NCBI RefSeq assembly: GCF_024362695.1
Contig: NC_065426.1
Location: forward strand, 1,798,001 to 1,862,000
Source: Pectinophora gossypiella
Lineage: Eukaryota > Arthropoda > Insecta > Lepidoptera > Gelechiidae
DNA length: 64,000 nt
Reading direction: 5' to 3'
A program made the translations under genes and the position numbers. Below are positions 43,944-54,034 of the stretch, one piece after another. The notes under the pieces were generated by a model. It had not been told where the DNA came from. It saw only the letters and a list, made by a program, of their open reading frames with translations, and searched no databases. Within the stretch, counting starts at the first letter, position 1; the number at the start of each line of letters is the position of its first letter.

Positions 43944-46446
43944 CTAGATGTCGCGTGGTTCGCTCGCTGCAAGCAGCTCGCATGTCCTGTGTATGGCGGC
44001 CATCTTGTTTTTCGGCCATTTTTTTTTACCTGCGATAAAATTGACTATAATTTTAAAGGTTTGGTGGAAAAGAAAATGTTCCAGGTGCGATAGTTTTGCC
44101 AGTCCGTAGGGTGTCTCCCTGATGCGGAGCAGTTTTCCAAGATCTGGAAGGTTTCCCATACTCACCGGGAAGTCCCGATTACACCCCCCATACATCATTT
44201 TCACCCCCCCTACGCTCCTTTTGGGAGAATTACCCTGTCAGTGAGATAGTGAGTCAGTCAGTGAGTTTGTAGCTATATATAGTTTAGTATAAAAATAATA
44301 ACTAGAATCCTCGCTAACATATTATTACTCCCTTGACATTATAGGATTTCAAATTATTTTTCCATAATACAACGTGTCATAATAATATTATTACTATCCA
44401 CACAACATTTTACTACCAGTGATCGGAATAGGTAGTGCGATTTGGCGGGATTGCGTGACGAAATCTTAACATGGACATACCAACCGCGCGGGATTACTAT
44501 TTCGATACGAGCTGGTCACAATAAAGATTATTAGGGTTTAAAAATGTTATATTACATTAATTTATTATGCAATTTAACGCGACTTAATTGACCGCCATAT
44601 TTTTCCTTATTTCAAAGTTAACTAAAATTTTTAGGAAATGTATTGTACGTACGCAAAGGAATTGCACGAGTAACTATAAGATGCCAAATTGAAATGAATG
44701 CAGTGCTTTTCGCTTTCTTTTTGTTGGCGGCATACGCTAAACAATAAAAAGTGAAAGTTCTGCACTTATTATTGTTTTTGCTTAACAAAGGCAACAACTG
44801 ATAAGAGTACTAACATAAAGGGTTAATGGGAGAAAGAGACAATAAATCCCATATTTCTGTCTCTTTTTTGCAAAAGGGATGATGAGGTGACACGGCGGTG
44901 TTTGTTCATTCCTGTTCTTAGGTTCATTGAGTGCACACGTTGTGAGTTCGAGTTACTTATTTGGTTATCTTGACGACATCTTGGCTTGTTTCATGGACTG
45001 ACGAACCTCTGCATTTGTGATAATTTGGTTCTTGTATACCGGACTTCTGATTTTTGCTTGACTGAATTGGATTTGTTTATTAAAAGGACTATTTTGGGTG
45101 AAAACCGGTAAGTACTAACATTCATACTTAAATGTGTAAGGTTTTTTTTGATTGTAACCTAGAAAATTACAATTAAAAATAGTTTTAGTCTATCAATGTT
45201 ACTTCGTTAATATTGGTTTTATACTGGAATCATATTTAAGTTCTCTTGATTTGTCTCTATTGTTTCAAAATATTACTTAAGAGTATTAAAAATATTAAAG
45301 GCAACAAGGTTTGATCCCGAGCCCTTTTTTAAAATACTTAGCTGTGAAGACTTGTAAATTTTTAAATAAGATTAGGATATTAAAATGCTTAAAGGTCTCC
45401 ACAAAGAAAAAAGCTAATAGGATTTGAATAATATTTGGCGCATAGTTAGGTTGCTTTTTTAAAGATATTTCGAATGATAAATATATTATATTATAGTCTT
45501 CGAAAAATTAAGAGGCCATCGTAATTTACTTTTAAAAGTACAACAGTTCGATGCAAACTTTATGGTGACTCGGAAGTCTCGGAATATCGCGGGAACGGCA
45601 ATGTTATCTATATAGTATTTTTACTCGGCCGTGTCCTTGAAATAAATGCCTACAGCCGCGTGGTACCTACGTTAACTAAACGTGGGATAGGGCTGGCCGC
45701 CTACAGTATTTTAATTACATCTGCTTACTTTGAGTTTCTATCTAGTTTATGTAATGTATTTTGTGATTGTAAATATGTATTTTTTATTTAAACAAATAAA
45801 ATACGCTGTGAATGAAACAGAGAATCTTCAATAAAAATGAATGTTGTTTATATATAGTAGATATTATAGTTAATATTAGTAGATTTAATTAAAACATCAT
45901 AAATATAATTGTTTGATTTGCGCCGACCAATGGCGTTCGCACAAAGTGGCAACGTCGCATGCTTTTGCGTCGACCACTGGCGTTCGCACAAAGCGACAAC
46001 GTCGCTTGCTTTTGCGTCGACCACTGGCATTCGCACAAAGCGGCAACATCGCATGATTTTGCATCCTTAAAATGAATGAATGATGTTTCATATCGTTAAA
46101 TATTTTAAGTAGGTAGGTATCTACATGTAACAAGTAACGTGGCTCAGCGTAACTATGTATCTAGCTACTGTTTGCTACTGGCTTCATTTATTGCATGGAA
46201 AAGTATTTGCTATGGATAAGCCAAAGAAAATAGTTCAAACAGTCATGGAAATTTAAACGGCTGCAAATATACTACCTAGAAATACAAAAAAAGCGGTTTC
46301 TCCCGAATATAATACAATCGCTCCGCACTAGTTCGAGCGTAACTCCTCTCCCCCGCCGTTTGAGTACAGACTTCAGTACAGCAAAACTCAATGGCTGTGC
46401 GCGCGTGGTTATCGCAACTGTCTCGCTCACGCAAGCAAGATGCTAA
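43944..46446. repeat. Tandem array unit 5
   Basis: Head module matches unit 3 almost exactly. Standard middle, exon-like segment (donor 45108), three-copy minisatellite. The array ends when GATGTCGCGTGGTT is followed by TTCTTTTATAATTTCAG instead of another head module. Confidence 0.85.
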
Positions 46447-47123
46447 CTAGATGTCGCGTGGTTTTCTTTTATAATTTCAGTATAGATAGAAAATATCCGA
46501 AATCCCGCAATCCCGCCGGGCGTATCCACACTAATATAATTAATAATAATGTTTGAGGTCGTTGACCCTAAATTGCACTACTTATCCCGATCATTGATTG
46601 ATATCAGAAGAAAGCCGATAACGATATTCTTTTGGATAATATGCAATAACTATTATAATACTTTTTAGTTATGGCAATTTTTTTCGCGCTTAGTAATAGT
46701 TTTAAAAAATGAATGTTTGGTACACAGTTTAGGCACACCACAATGACTTTTTATACTCGTATTTTCTGAATATTCATGTCATTATTTGAATTTATTTATT
46801 TCTATACAATGTACGAATGCACCAATTTCGTCATATAAAATAGTAATCAAGCAAGATTACGCCTGTTCGTACCGACGTCTCTGTACAACCAGACACTTGC
46901 AGGTATAAAATCATGAGATTTGCTGTTTTTACATCTAATTGTACTCCTCAAATTCTAGTTATTCTGCGTTTTATAGTTTAATAATGTTGCAGTGTATATG
47001 TGTGTCGTAGATTTTACCTGAATAAACTTTTTTATTATTTTTTATTATTATTATTATATCACATATCGCTCCAAGTTATTCACTCAATTTTCTTTTGTTT
47101 CAGATAACTTTGTTGGTGTCATA

Positions 47124-50100
47124 ATGTCAGAGCAGTACGCCCGTGAGATACTGCGAAGGAATGTTGCGCAAATATGCCAAACCATAGGATGGGATGGAAT
47201 CAACTCTACACCATATGACGTTATGGCGCACATACTGGAGAAGTACATCCGGACACTTGGGACACAAGCTAGCAGATATGCCGAACAATTTAACAGGACT
47301 GAGCCAAATCTACATGACTTAGGATTAGTGTTTCGTGATTTACATGTGCAGTTACCTGAACTAGTGGAATATACACGCAGTGTTCCGCCTGTGCCATCGC
47401 CAGTCCATATTGAAAATTTCCCAAAACCAAAAGAATCTTATCTTAACTTCTTGAATCCTGGCAGCCATGAAGTTGTTACAAGGCCCACGCATGTGCACGA
47501 ACATCTGCCTCCAATGTATCCTGAAAAAGAAAGAGATACACCTGCAGTTGCAGGTACAGTTGAAATTCGCGAGAATGGCATTGATAATGTTGATACTAAT
47601 AATGCAACATCTACATCAGCATCGACATCAACAAGTCCAGAAATATCTGTAACTGAAAGCCCTGAGAAACCGATAGATTTGTTCAAACGACCAACTGATC
47701 CTGTTTCACTACCAAACAGCAAAAGGCAGAGGTTACGATTATACGAGGAAGAAAGGACGAGAGAAATCAGCAGTGTCATGATGACTATGTCTGGTTTTCT
47801 GTTACCTGCTCGAGAAGGCAAATTGCCAGAAGCTCAACCTCCAACTATAATAACAGAAAAAAATTCTGAACAACATAAAACCAATTCACATCATTCTAAT
47901 CCTGCTAAAGCACCAGTTTTAGAGAAAAGTGATAAGAAATTTAAAAATAATAAGTTATTGAATGGCAAGATTATGAAAAGTAAAAGGAAAGATAACAGCC
48001 ACAAAGGCGAAAGTAGTAAATCTAAAGATAGTAGCAAATCTAGCAAACATCCTCCTGAATATCTGGCAAAATCTAAGGATCACACAGCTAACCCATTGTT
48101 ACCAAATGTGTCCCCAACACCTTCAAATACAGCAATGCCCCCTCCACCAGCTTCTACAGTAACAGAACCTGCTAGACCAGTCATTAAACAGGGACCTCTT
48201 GATCCACCACTGCAAGTTGCAAAAAACTTGGTTCCTGGTGAAGAAGCTATTCCTGTACCAAGGAAAATACCAGTCTCAAAATCTTCATTGGTTTCTAATC
48301 CTTCGCCAGTGAATAAATTTTCACCAAGTTCTCTGATATTAGAAACAGAAAATAAACAAGAAATAACTGATGAAGAAGAAAAATTGGCTTCTCAGCCTGA
48401 TAGATCAAAGATAAATATATTCAAACGGATATCGAACAAATCCAAAGAAGAGAAAAGTTCTCCAGAGGTTGTCTCAGAAAAGGTACAGTCTGATTCTATG
48501 ATCTCAAAGGTACAGAACTCGACACCAGATATGTCGAGTGAAACTAAAACAAATGAAAATGTTAGAATAAAACCAGAAGAGACAGTTGTTAATAATAATG
48601 ATACTAGTGCTGTAGATTTGTCCAAGGAAATGAATTTGAGAGCTCATGAGGTTATCAGCATTGATGACGACTCCATGGATACCTATTCTCACCTACAAGC
48701 TAAACCAGAGATTGTAGACCATCCAAGTATATCAGTTAATAAATCATTGCAATTACCATATTCCAAAGATGTTGCTAGTGTCAGTCCAAAAATTAAAAAA
48801 GAAAAGAAACATAAAGATAAAAAAGATAAAGCTGCAAAATTGGAGGCAAAATTGCTCAAAAAACAACAACAGCAACTTGCTTATGAAATGGCACAAGCTG
48901 AAAAACCAAGTCCAAAACCAACAAAAACAAGTAGGCCAAAGAATGAATCTAAGGTGCCCCAAATGCCACCTGGATTCCCATTTTTCCCTGAAATGCCTTC
49001 AGGCAGAAACTTAATGCCTGGCCCTGGATTAATACCAAATCCTGATCTTATACCTGGCAGTGAATTCCTTGCAGGTTTAGTTAATAATCCAGCATTAAGA
49101 GGTCTACCATCTTCTAGTTTACTTTCAAATCCATTTTCATTGGCTGCAGGTGGTCCTGGATTAATTCCTGGGTCCAGTTTTTTGCCTGGGAACCTAGGAG
49201 CTGGTATTCCCAATCCAAATATTCTACAAAAACATAAGTCCAAATCTCATAAGGACCATAAGTCCAGTACAACAATTGAATTAAATCCTCCTAAATTGGA
49301 ACCTGTTAGACAGGAACAACCGAGAGAGCCACCTATACCAATACGATCCCCCACTCCCGAACCTGTCGAACCTCAGCTGAAACCTATACTGGCCTCAGAA
49401 CCTATTGATATGCCTGCACCGGCACAAGTGCCACAAGAGAAAGTACATGAACATCCAGAAAAGAAAAAAGATAAGTCACACAAAAAAGATAAAAAAGATA
49501 AAGATGGTATCACAGTTAAAAAGAAGAAAGTAAAGAAGGACAAAAATAAAGATAAGTCTGAAAAGAAACGTGTTAAGGAAGATAAAATCGAGATGAAAGA
49601 GATAAAAGAAAAAAAGAAAAAAATTAAGTCTGGTGATGTTTTGGTCCCCAAACTGATATTAAAGCTGGGCTCATCAAACTCGAATTCACCTATGCCTCCT
49701 AGCTCGCCTGATGTATTTAAGTTAAATATAAAACCAGTAGTTAAGAAGGAGGAAGAAGAAAGCTCACCTATGAAAGATGAACCACTGTCTCGTGAACACA
49801 CTCGCTCACCAGAACTTGCGCAAATATCCGCTCTCGTGACTAGGCCACCAAAGCGAAAACATTTGAAACAAAATCATATTACAGAAACTGAGACTCAGTC
49901 ATTCTCACCTCCCACAGAAAGTTCTCCGCCGCGAAAAAATCGCCGTCCTTCTAGCCATTCCAAGTACAAGAGGATACTAATTAAGCCCTTATCAAAAAAA
50001 GAACACTTTGAGGATGATATGGCTTCAATGTCTGATGAACCGGCTGCTTCACAGCCTATTCCAACTACAGATAAGCCGATTGGGCCCCTTCCGACTCCTT

Positions 50101-50363
50101 ATTACATGGACGAACATGGAAATAAAATTTGGGTATGCCCGGCTTGTGGCAGACCCGATAATGGCTCGCCAATGATCGGTTGCGACGGTTGCGATGGATG
50201 GTACCACTTTGTATGCGTCGGTATAACGGAAGAGCCAGGCGCGTCGGAGGACTGGTTCTGCAAGTCGTGTCTCGCTAAGCACACTGCTATGGTGCTGACG
50301 GGAGTAACAACTTCTGGAAAGAAGCGGGGCAGGAAACCTAAACGGGAAAAAGTCAGAGACTGA
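47124..50363 (+). CDS. TAF3: TAF3, transcription initiation factor TFIID subunit 3
   Basis: 1079 residues in one coding exon. Residues ~4-80 (YAREILRRNVAQICQTIGWD onward) form the TAF3 histone fold, which in known TAF3 pairs with TAF10 inside TFIID. The middle (~90-1000) is low-complexity, with Ser/Pro-rich stretches and Lys-rich blocks (~555-595 and ~780-840). The C terminus is a PHD finger: C1005, C1008, C1020, C1023, H1028, C1031, C1046, C1049. M1017 and W1026 occupy the spacing of the H3K4me3-binding pocket known from vertebrate TAF3. A basic tail (KKRGRKPKR) follows. The ATG at 47124 is chosen because the N terminus aligns with the start of known TAF3 proteins (MSEQYAREIL against MCESYSRSLL in human). 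An alternative start 8 codons upstream exists if exon 1 at 31187 is used. It acts in the nucleus on promoters. The Drosophila counterpart is Bip2. Confidence 0.97.
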   Translation: MSEQYAREILRRNVAQICQTIGWDGINSTPYDVMAHILEKYIRTLGTQASRYAEQFNRTEPNLHDLGLVFRDLHVQLPELVEYTRSVPPVPSPVHIENFPKPKESYLNFLNPGSHEVVTRPTHVHEHLPPMYPEKERDTPAVAGTVEIRENGIDNVDTNNATSTSASTSTSPEISVTESPEKPIDLFKRPTDPVSLPNSKRQRLRLYEEERTREISSVMMTMSGFLLPAREGKLPEAQPPTIITEKNSEQHKTNSHHSNPAKAPVLEKSDKKFKNNKLLNGKIMKSKRKDNSHKGESSKSKDSSKSSKHPPEYLAKSKDHTANPLLPNVSPTPSNTAMPPPPASTVTEPARPVIKQGPLDPPLQVAKNLVPGEEAIPVPRKIPVSKSSLVSNPSPVNKFSPSSLILETENKQEITDEEEKLASQPDRSKINIFKRISNKSKEEKSSPEVVSEKVQSDSMISKVQNSTPDMSSETKTNENVRIKPEETVVNNNDTSAVDLSKEMNLRAHEVISIDDDSMDTYSHLQAKPEIVDHPSISVNKSLQLPYSKDVASVSPKIKKEKKHKDKKDKAAKLEAKLLKKQQQQLAYEMAQAEKPSPKPTKTSRPKNESKVPQMPPGFPFFPEMPSGRNLMPGPGLIPNPDLIPGSEFLAGLVNNPALRGLPSSSLLSNPFSLAAGGPGLIPGSSFLPGNLGAGIPNPNILQKHKSKSHKDHKSSTTIELNPPKLEPVRQEQPREPPIPIRSPTPEPVEPQLKPILASEPIDMPAPAQVPQEKVHEHPEKKKDKSHKKDKKDKDGITVKKKKVKKDKNKDKSEKKRVKEDKIEMKEIKEKKKKIKSGDVLVPKLILKLGSSNSNSPMPPSSPDVFKLNIKPVVKKEEEESSPMKDEPLSREHTRSPELAQISALVTRPPKRKHLKQNHITETETQSFSPPTESSPPRKNRRPSSHSKYKRILIKPLSKKEHFEDDMASMSDEPAASQPIPTTDKPIGPLPTPYYMDEHGNKIWVCPACGRPDNGSPMIGCDGCDGWYHFVCVGITEEPGASEDWFCKSCLAKHTAMVLTGVTTSGKKRGRKPKREKVRD

Positions 50364-51600
50364 TAAATGGACCTTTCGTTGTTACTGAGATTAGTTGTAA
50401 TTTTCTGATAAGATTATGATACGAGTAAATGGGATGAGACTTGTTAAAGGATTAATTGTTGAATGATATCATGAAGAAAATGTTTTCATCATTTATAATG
50501 TTATATCATAGGCTACAAGTTAAGTTTAGATGATAATTATGAATATTAACATAAAATGTTGAACATAACGTAGTTACTAAATGTAATAATTAGCATACTT
50601 TTTAGTATTTTGTTACAACTTGTCTTACTTTCTCTTTCACTCGAATAGATCAAGAATTTGTGACACTCGCATATAAACATAGAGAATAATATAAGTTTTT
50701 TTTTTTATATTGTACAAAAATTTAACTTTAGAAATCGATGATGTATAAAAGTGTAGTGATTATTTAAATCTTTCAGTTTGAAAGATAGCTGTATTTTCAA
50801 CTAATACAGTTTGTTAGTGACATCGTAACGAAAACTTTGAGGGATGATTCAGACCATGATTCTGAGTTGATATCAAGTGGAATTTTCCGTCGCAAAAGTA
50901 TAGAACTGAAAATAATTTAAAAAGACACAAATATTTTCATGAATTTTCCGATACGAAATTCCACTTGATATCAACTCAGAATCATGGTCTGAACCATTCC
51001 CATCAGTATTCGTTACGGTGTCATTAACACCCATACCTACTTGTATGGCTATGTGTATGTACTCGTATGGGGTGTAAGTGACATCGTAACGAATACTGAG
51101 AGGGATGATTCAGCTCATTATTCTGAGTTAATATCAAGTGGAATTTTCCATCGCAAAAGTATAAAATTGAAAATAATTTAAAAAGACTAATAAAATATCA
51201 TGAATTTTGCGACGGAAAATTCCACTTGATATTAACTCAGAATCATGGTCTGAATCATCCCCCTCAGTATTCGTTATGATGTCACTTACACCTTGTATAT
51301 GGGCTGACTTGGTTCATTGGTTATCGTCGAATCCGAGCATTGAAACCAGCAATGTACCTACCTATACCTATTTATTATTTTGAGTGCCTTTAATAATGTT
51401 CAACTGTTTGATTTCTAAAATATAAAGTGTAAAATCCAGCATTTAACATAACTACATAATCAAATAAGTTGTAACTCATGGCTTGTTAATTAGACTTGTA
51501 GGTTAGGTTAGATTATATTTGATGTGGAAATTGTAAATATTGTCATACCTATTTTAATTAAGTACTTACCTGTTTTTCATTTTTAATAAATTTGATTGAT
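50364..51600 (+). other. TAF3 3' UTR candidate with polyadenylation signals
   Basis: After the stop, canonical AATAAA hexamers occur at 51189-51194 (inside a hairpin loop of the double-hairpin repeat) and 51585-51590. The second is followed by TTGATTGATTGTATAATGATG, a GT-rich stretch suitable as a downstream element. The latter would give a UTR of about 1.2 kb that includes the whole double-hairpin repeat. Variant signals lie earlier, so a shorter UTR is possible. Confidence 0.5.
50813..51295. repeat. Double-hairpin repeat, copy 2
   Basis: Two fold-back units (about 50813-51030 and 51068-51295) joined by a linker with CATACCTACTTGTATGGCTA, as at 27330-27818. Arms include TCTGAGTTGATATCAAGTGG and its inverse. 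It lies 450-930 bp after the TAF3 stop, probably within its 3' UTR. Confidence 0.87.
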
Positions 51601-51786
51601 TGTATAATGATGTTTTTATTTAAATACCACACCTTTGATTCTCTTAATAAAATAAATAACAGCGAAATGCCTACCAAAATTAACACATTTGCCCATAAAA
51701 AACAATATAATTATAGTATTTACTTAGATAAAAAATCATAGACTGCGATATCTACTAGCGGTATATAATACTTTATTATAATTAAA
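51296..51786. other. TAF3 downstream, otherwise nothing recognised
   Basis: AT-rich; contains the main polyadenylation signal candidate at 51585. No repeat match. Confidence 0.5.
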
Positions 51787-51985
51787 GCACATAGTAACGG
51801 GTTCTTACCGCATTTAAATGGAGATATGAGACACCCGTCATCATCATCATCCCATCACATCCCGATGTCATCCCGTAACTTGCAACAGTGTCGAAATATC
51901 GGGAGTCTCATATCTCCGTTTAAACGCGGTAAGAACCCGTTACTATGTGCTTTAAATATGATAATAACCGCGTAAACTTAAAACA
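51787..51985. repeat. Fold-back repeat
   Basis: TTAAAGCACATAGTAACGGG then TTCTTACCGCATTTAAATGG at the left recur inverted at the right (AAACGCGGTAAGAACCCGTT, ACTATGTGCTTTAA). The arms are about 55 bp with a few mismatches, around a centre with CATCATCATCATCCCATC. Relatives flank the MITE-400 at 7205-7581. Confidence 0.75.
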
Positions 51986-52037
51986 ATATATAATACTTTA
52001 TTCGTTTTTATTTTATTTACAAAGTAGTTGCTTAACT

Positions 52038-52090
52038 TCAACAATCGCAGACCGAGCGCGTTTACCGCTGCGCCACCGAGATCCTCAGCT
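52038..52090 (-). repeat. SINE-5S head fragment
   Basis: Minus strand reads ATCTCGGTGGCGCAGCGGTA then AACGCGCTCGGTCTGCGATT and GTTGAAG. It stops at the start of the 5S-like part. Confidence 0.65.
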
Positions 52091-52700
52091 GAGCAGCAGA
52101 GCTTTCATATTCATATTCATTTATTCATTGCTACGAATAAATAATAAGATTCATTGCAAAGTCACAAGCAGTTAGGTGTTACATACATGGTATTAGGTAC
52201 ATGTGACGCCCTGCAAGGGCACAGCAACGTAAGAGGTGACAGCAGCTTCATTATAAAAAATATTATTAGTAAGTAACATAGTTAATTATGAATTAAACAA
52301 GTTAAAGGCAACAAAATGATTTTACACTTACAAAATTATTACATAATAATATACATCACGGTCTAAAATACACATACAATACAAGTAATATTACTCCTTA
52401 TTCTATGGTATCAGTCGACATAAGACTGATTAATTATTTTCTATCTAACATTAGTAACATTAAAAATCCCGCAAAGATATAATATATGTACATAATTATG
52501 TGTAGAACACGTGCAGTGTACTAACATGCATAGAAAATCGACGAAAATTGTCAATTTGTGGGTAGTTTGAACACGGCAGACGAGGCAAGACTCAGAGGTC
52601 AGAGGTGCCCAAGATTGAGTTTACATGGCGTTAGATAAAATAATAGAAAATCAAGTTTAAATTTATTATTTATTTATTCGTCAGATTTTAAATTGTACAT
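52091..52700. other. Intergenic, nothing firmly recognised
   Basis: 52095-52200 (TTCATATTCATTTATTCATT, CAAAGTCACAAGCAGTTAGG) looks like a reversed LINE 3' end. The remainder is AT-rich with no gene. Confidence 0.4.
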
Positions 52701-52734
52701 CGATTTGTCACACGATTCCACTGAACATTCTCCT

Positions 52735-53075
52735 TGGCATTTATTATCCCGATACCGAACTCGCCGGCGTGGACGACAACAACCCACTAGGCTCGATTAC
52801 ATAAACAGCCTATATACATCCCACTGCTGGGCACAGGCCTCCCCTCAATCAACCGGAGGAGGTATGGAGCATACTCCACCACGCTGCTCTACTGCGTTCG
52901 ATTAATTCTTTCTAATACTATCCTCTCAGACGATGTCCTGAGCCGAGGTTCGCACCCAACTGGGCACCCTCAGGCCTGTTGCTTTAATTTTTTCTACCGG
53001 ATGAAAGCCGTCAGGTGAAATTTGTCCGGCCAAGTAGTTAATTCCGTTTGCGGTAAATCTATAATAAGACACGTA
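52735..53075 (+). repeat. Z-family copy interrupted by a SINE-A tail
   Basis: CCCGATACCGAACTCGCCGG ... CACTAGGCTCGATTA, then the insert (52800-52897), then TCGATTAATTCTTTCTAATA ... CGGCCAAGTAGTTAATTCCG. The Z sequence continues without loss across the insert apart from the duplicated TCGATTA. Confidence 0.8.
52800..52897 (-). repeat. SINE-A tail module with 7-bp target duplication
   Basis: Only the 3' ~97 bp of SINE-A (from CAGTAGAGCAGCGTGGTGG on the minus strand to the tail). TCGATTA at 52793-52799 and 52898-52904 flanks it. Headless copy inserted by target-primed retroposition. Confidence 0.85.
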
Positions 53076-53165
53076 AAAAAGACATTTACTATTCCCATCT
53101 AATGGTGGGATCTCCCTTCTTTCCTCTTCCACTTCGCACTATCGAACATCTGATTTAAGCACAGG

Positions 53166-53321
53166 CGGGTAAAATGGCCACATCAAAGCAATTCATCTAA
53201 GAAAGCAATATTGCAATTTGACATTGGCGCATATAAAAGTTAGTGCGCAATGCAAACAAATGTCGAATAGGAATATTGCTTTCATAGACGAATTGCTTCG
53301 ATGTGTCCATTTTAACCCCCC
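53166..53321. mobile_element. Small fold-back MITE, about 155 bp
   Basis: Left end GGGTAAAATGGCCACATCAA, then AGCAATTCATCTAAGAAAGC; the right end is its imperfect reverse complement (GCTTTCATAGACGAATTGCT, TCGATGTGTCCATTTTAACC). The arms are about 50 bp. Single copy in the window. Confidence 0.7.
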
Positions 53322-53639
53322 AGGTCCTTCTTGAGCTACCACCCAGCTTAATTTCGGCACTCTCGCACGTAACTTGAAACGACGTCTGTATATATGACTA
53401 TGTCAACCATACATGAGTATTTTTAAGGTATAGCAACACTGTGTAGTTTTTTTGTTAGTCTATGGCTGGTTAGTAAAAAATCTTTCTAATACAACAACTT
53501 GGTCTAACGAGGGACTTTCCAATCGACATCCATCTCAAGTCTTCATCACCAAAAACGCCTACAAATTGTCTTCAGATAATGTGAATTAATTATCATTAAT
53601 TAATTATTATTATTTATTATTATTATCTTTATCTTTAAT
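53322..53639. other. Intergenic, nothing recognised
   Basis: No repeat match or supported gene; ATTATT-rich near 53580-53630. Confidence 0.45.
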
Positions 53640-53835
53640 TACCCGGCTATACAGGTTCTCTCTAAAAGGTTTAGGCGGAGGAGGCGTTCGTTATGTAAAA
53701 ATTGACGATTCAAAGTGTAACGTACTGAATAAAAATATTTTTAAGTTTCTCATGTAAGTGAATTGTAAAATTCTTATGAGAATAAATTTCTTAAACCTGA
53801 TAAAGATATTTTTGAATTCTGAATTTGAATTGAAT
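53640..53835 (+). repeat. LINE-P 3' end
   Basis: CCCGGCTATACAGGTTCTCT, AGGCGTTCGTTATGTAAAAA and TTGACGATTCAAAGTGTAAC, ending in AAAGATATTTTTGAATTCTG and GAATTTGAATTG. Matches 60010-60165. A ~75-bp extra segment sits before the final GATAAAGATATTTTTG. Confidence 0.65.
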
Positions 53836-54034
53836 TAACGAATATATTCTAAAAGGCGCATGTGAACCAACTGCGAGCTACCGAAGCAGAGACCGCGCAA
53901 TATACATACTCGTTAGCCTCACATTGGTTCCAGAACACCTCCACACAAATTGCTGTAAAGGGATCCTAGAGGTACTACAACCACAACATCAGCTGACGAC
54001 TATATTCATTATTCATAAATGGGTTAAACGTACA

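Larger units (their letters stand above)
31188..47103 (+). other. Putative 15.9-kb first intron of TAF3
   Basis: Bounded by donor GTAAGT at 31188 and a pyrimidine-rich acceptor (TTTTCTTTTGTTTCAG) ending at 47103, 20 nt before the TAF3 ATG. It is nearly filled by a five-unit tandem array. 31188-31773 and 46447-47103 are non-array flanks in which I see no other element. A second acceptor-like TTTTATAATTTCAG ends at 46480, right after the last array unit. Confidence 0.45.

Noticed and set aside
47438..49801. Long minus-strand and alternate-frame open frames across the TAF3 coding exon
   Set aside because: They lie opposite a protein with clear histone-fold and PHD domains. Their composition mirrors the Lys/Pro/Ser-rich TAF3 codons, so they are shadows.
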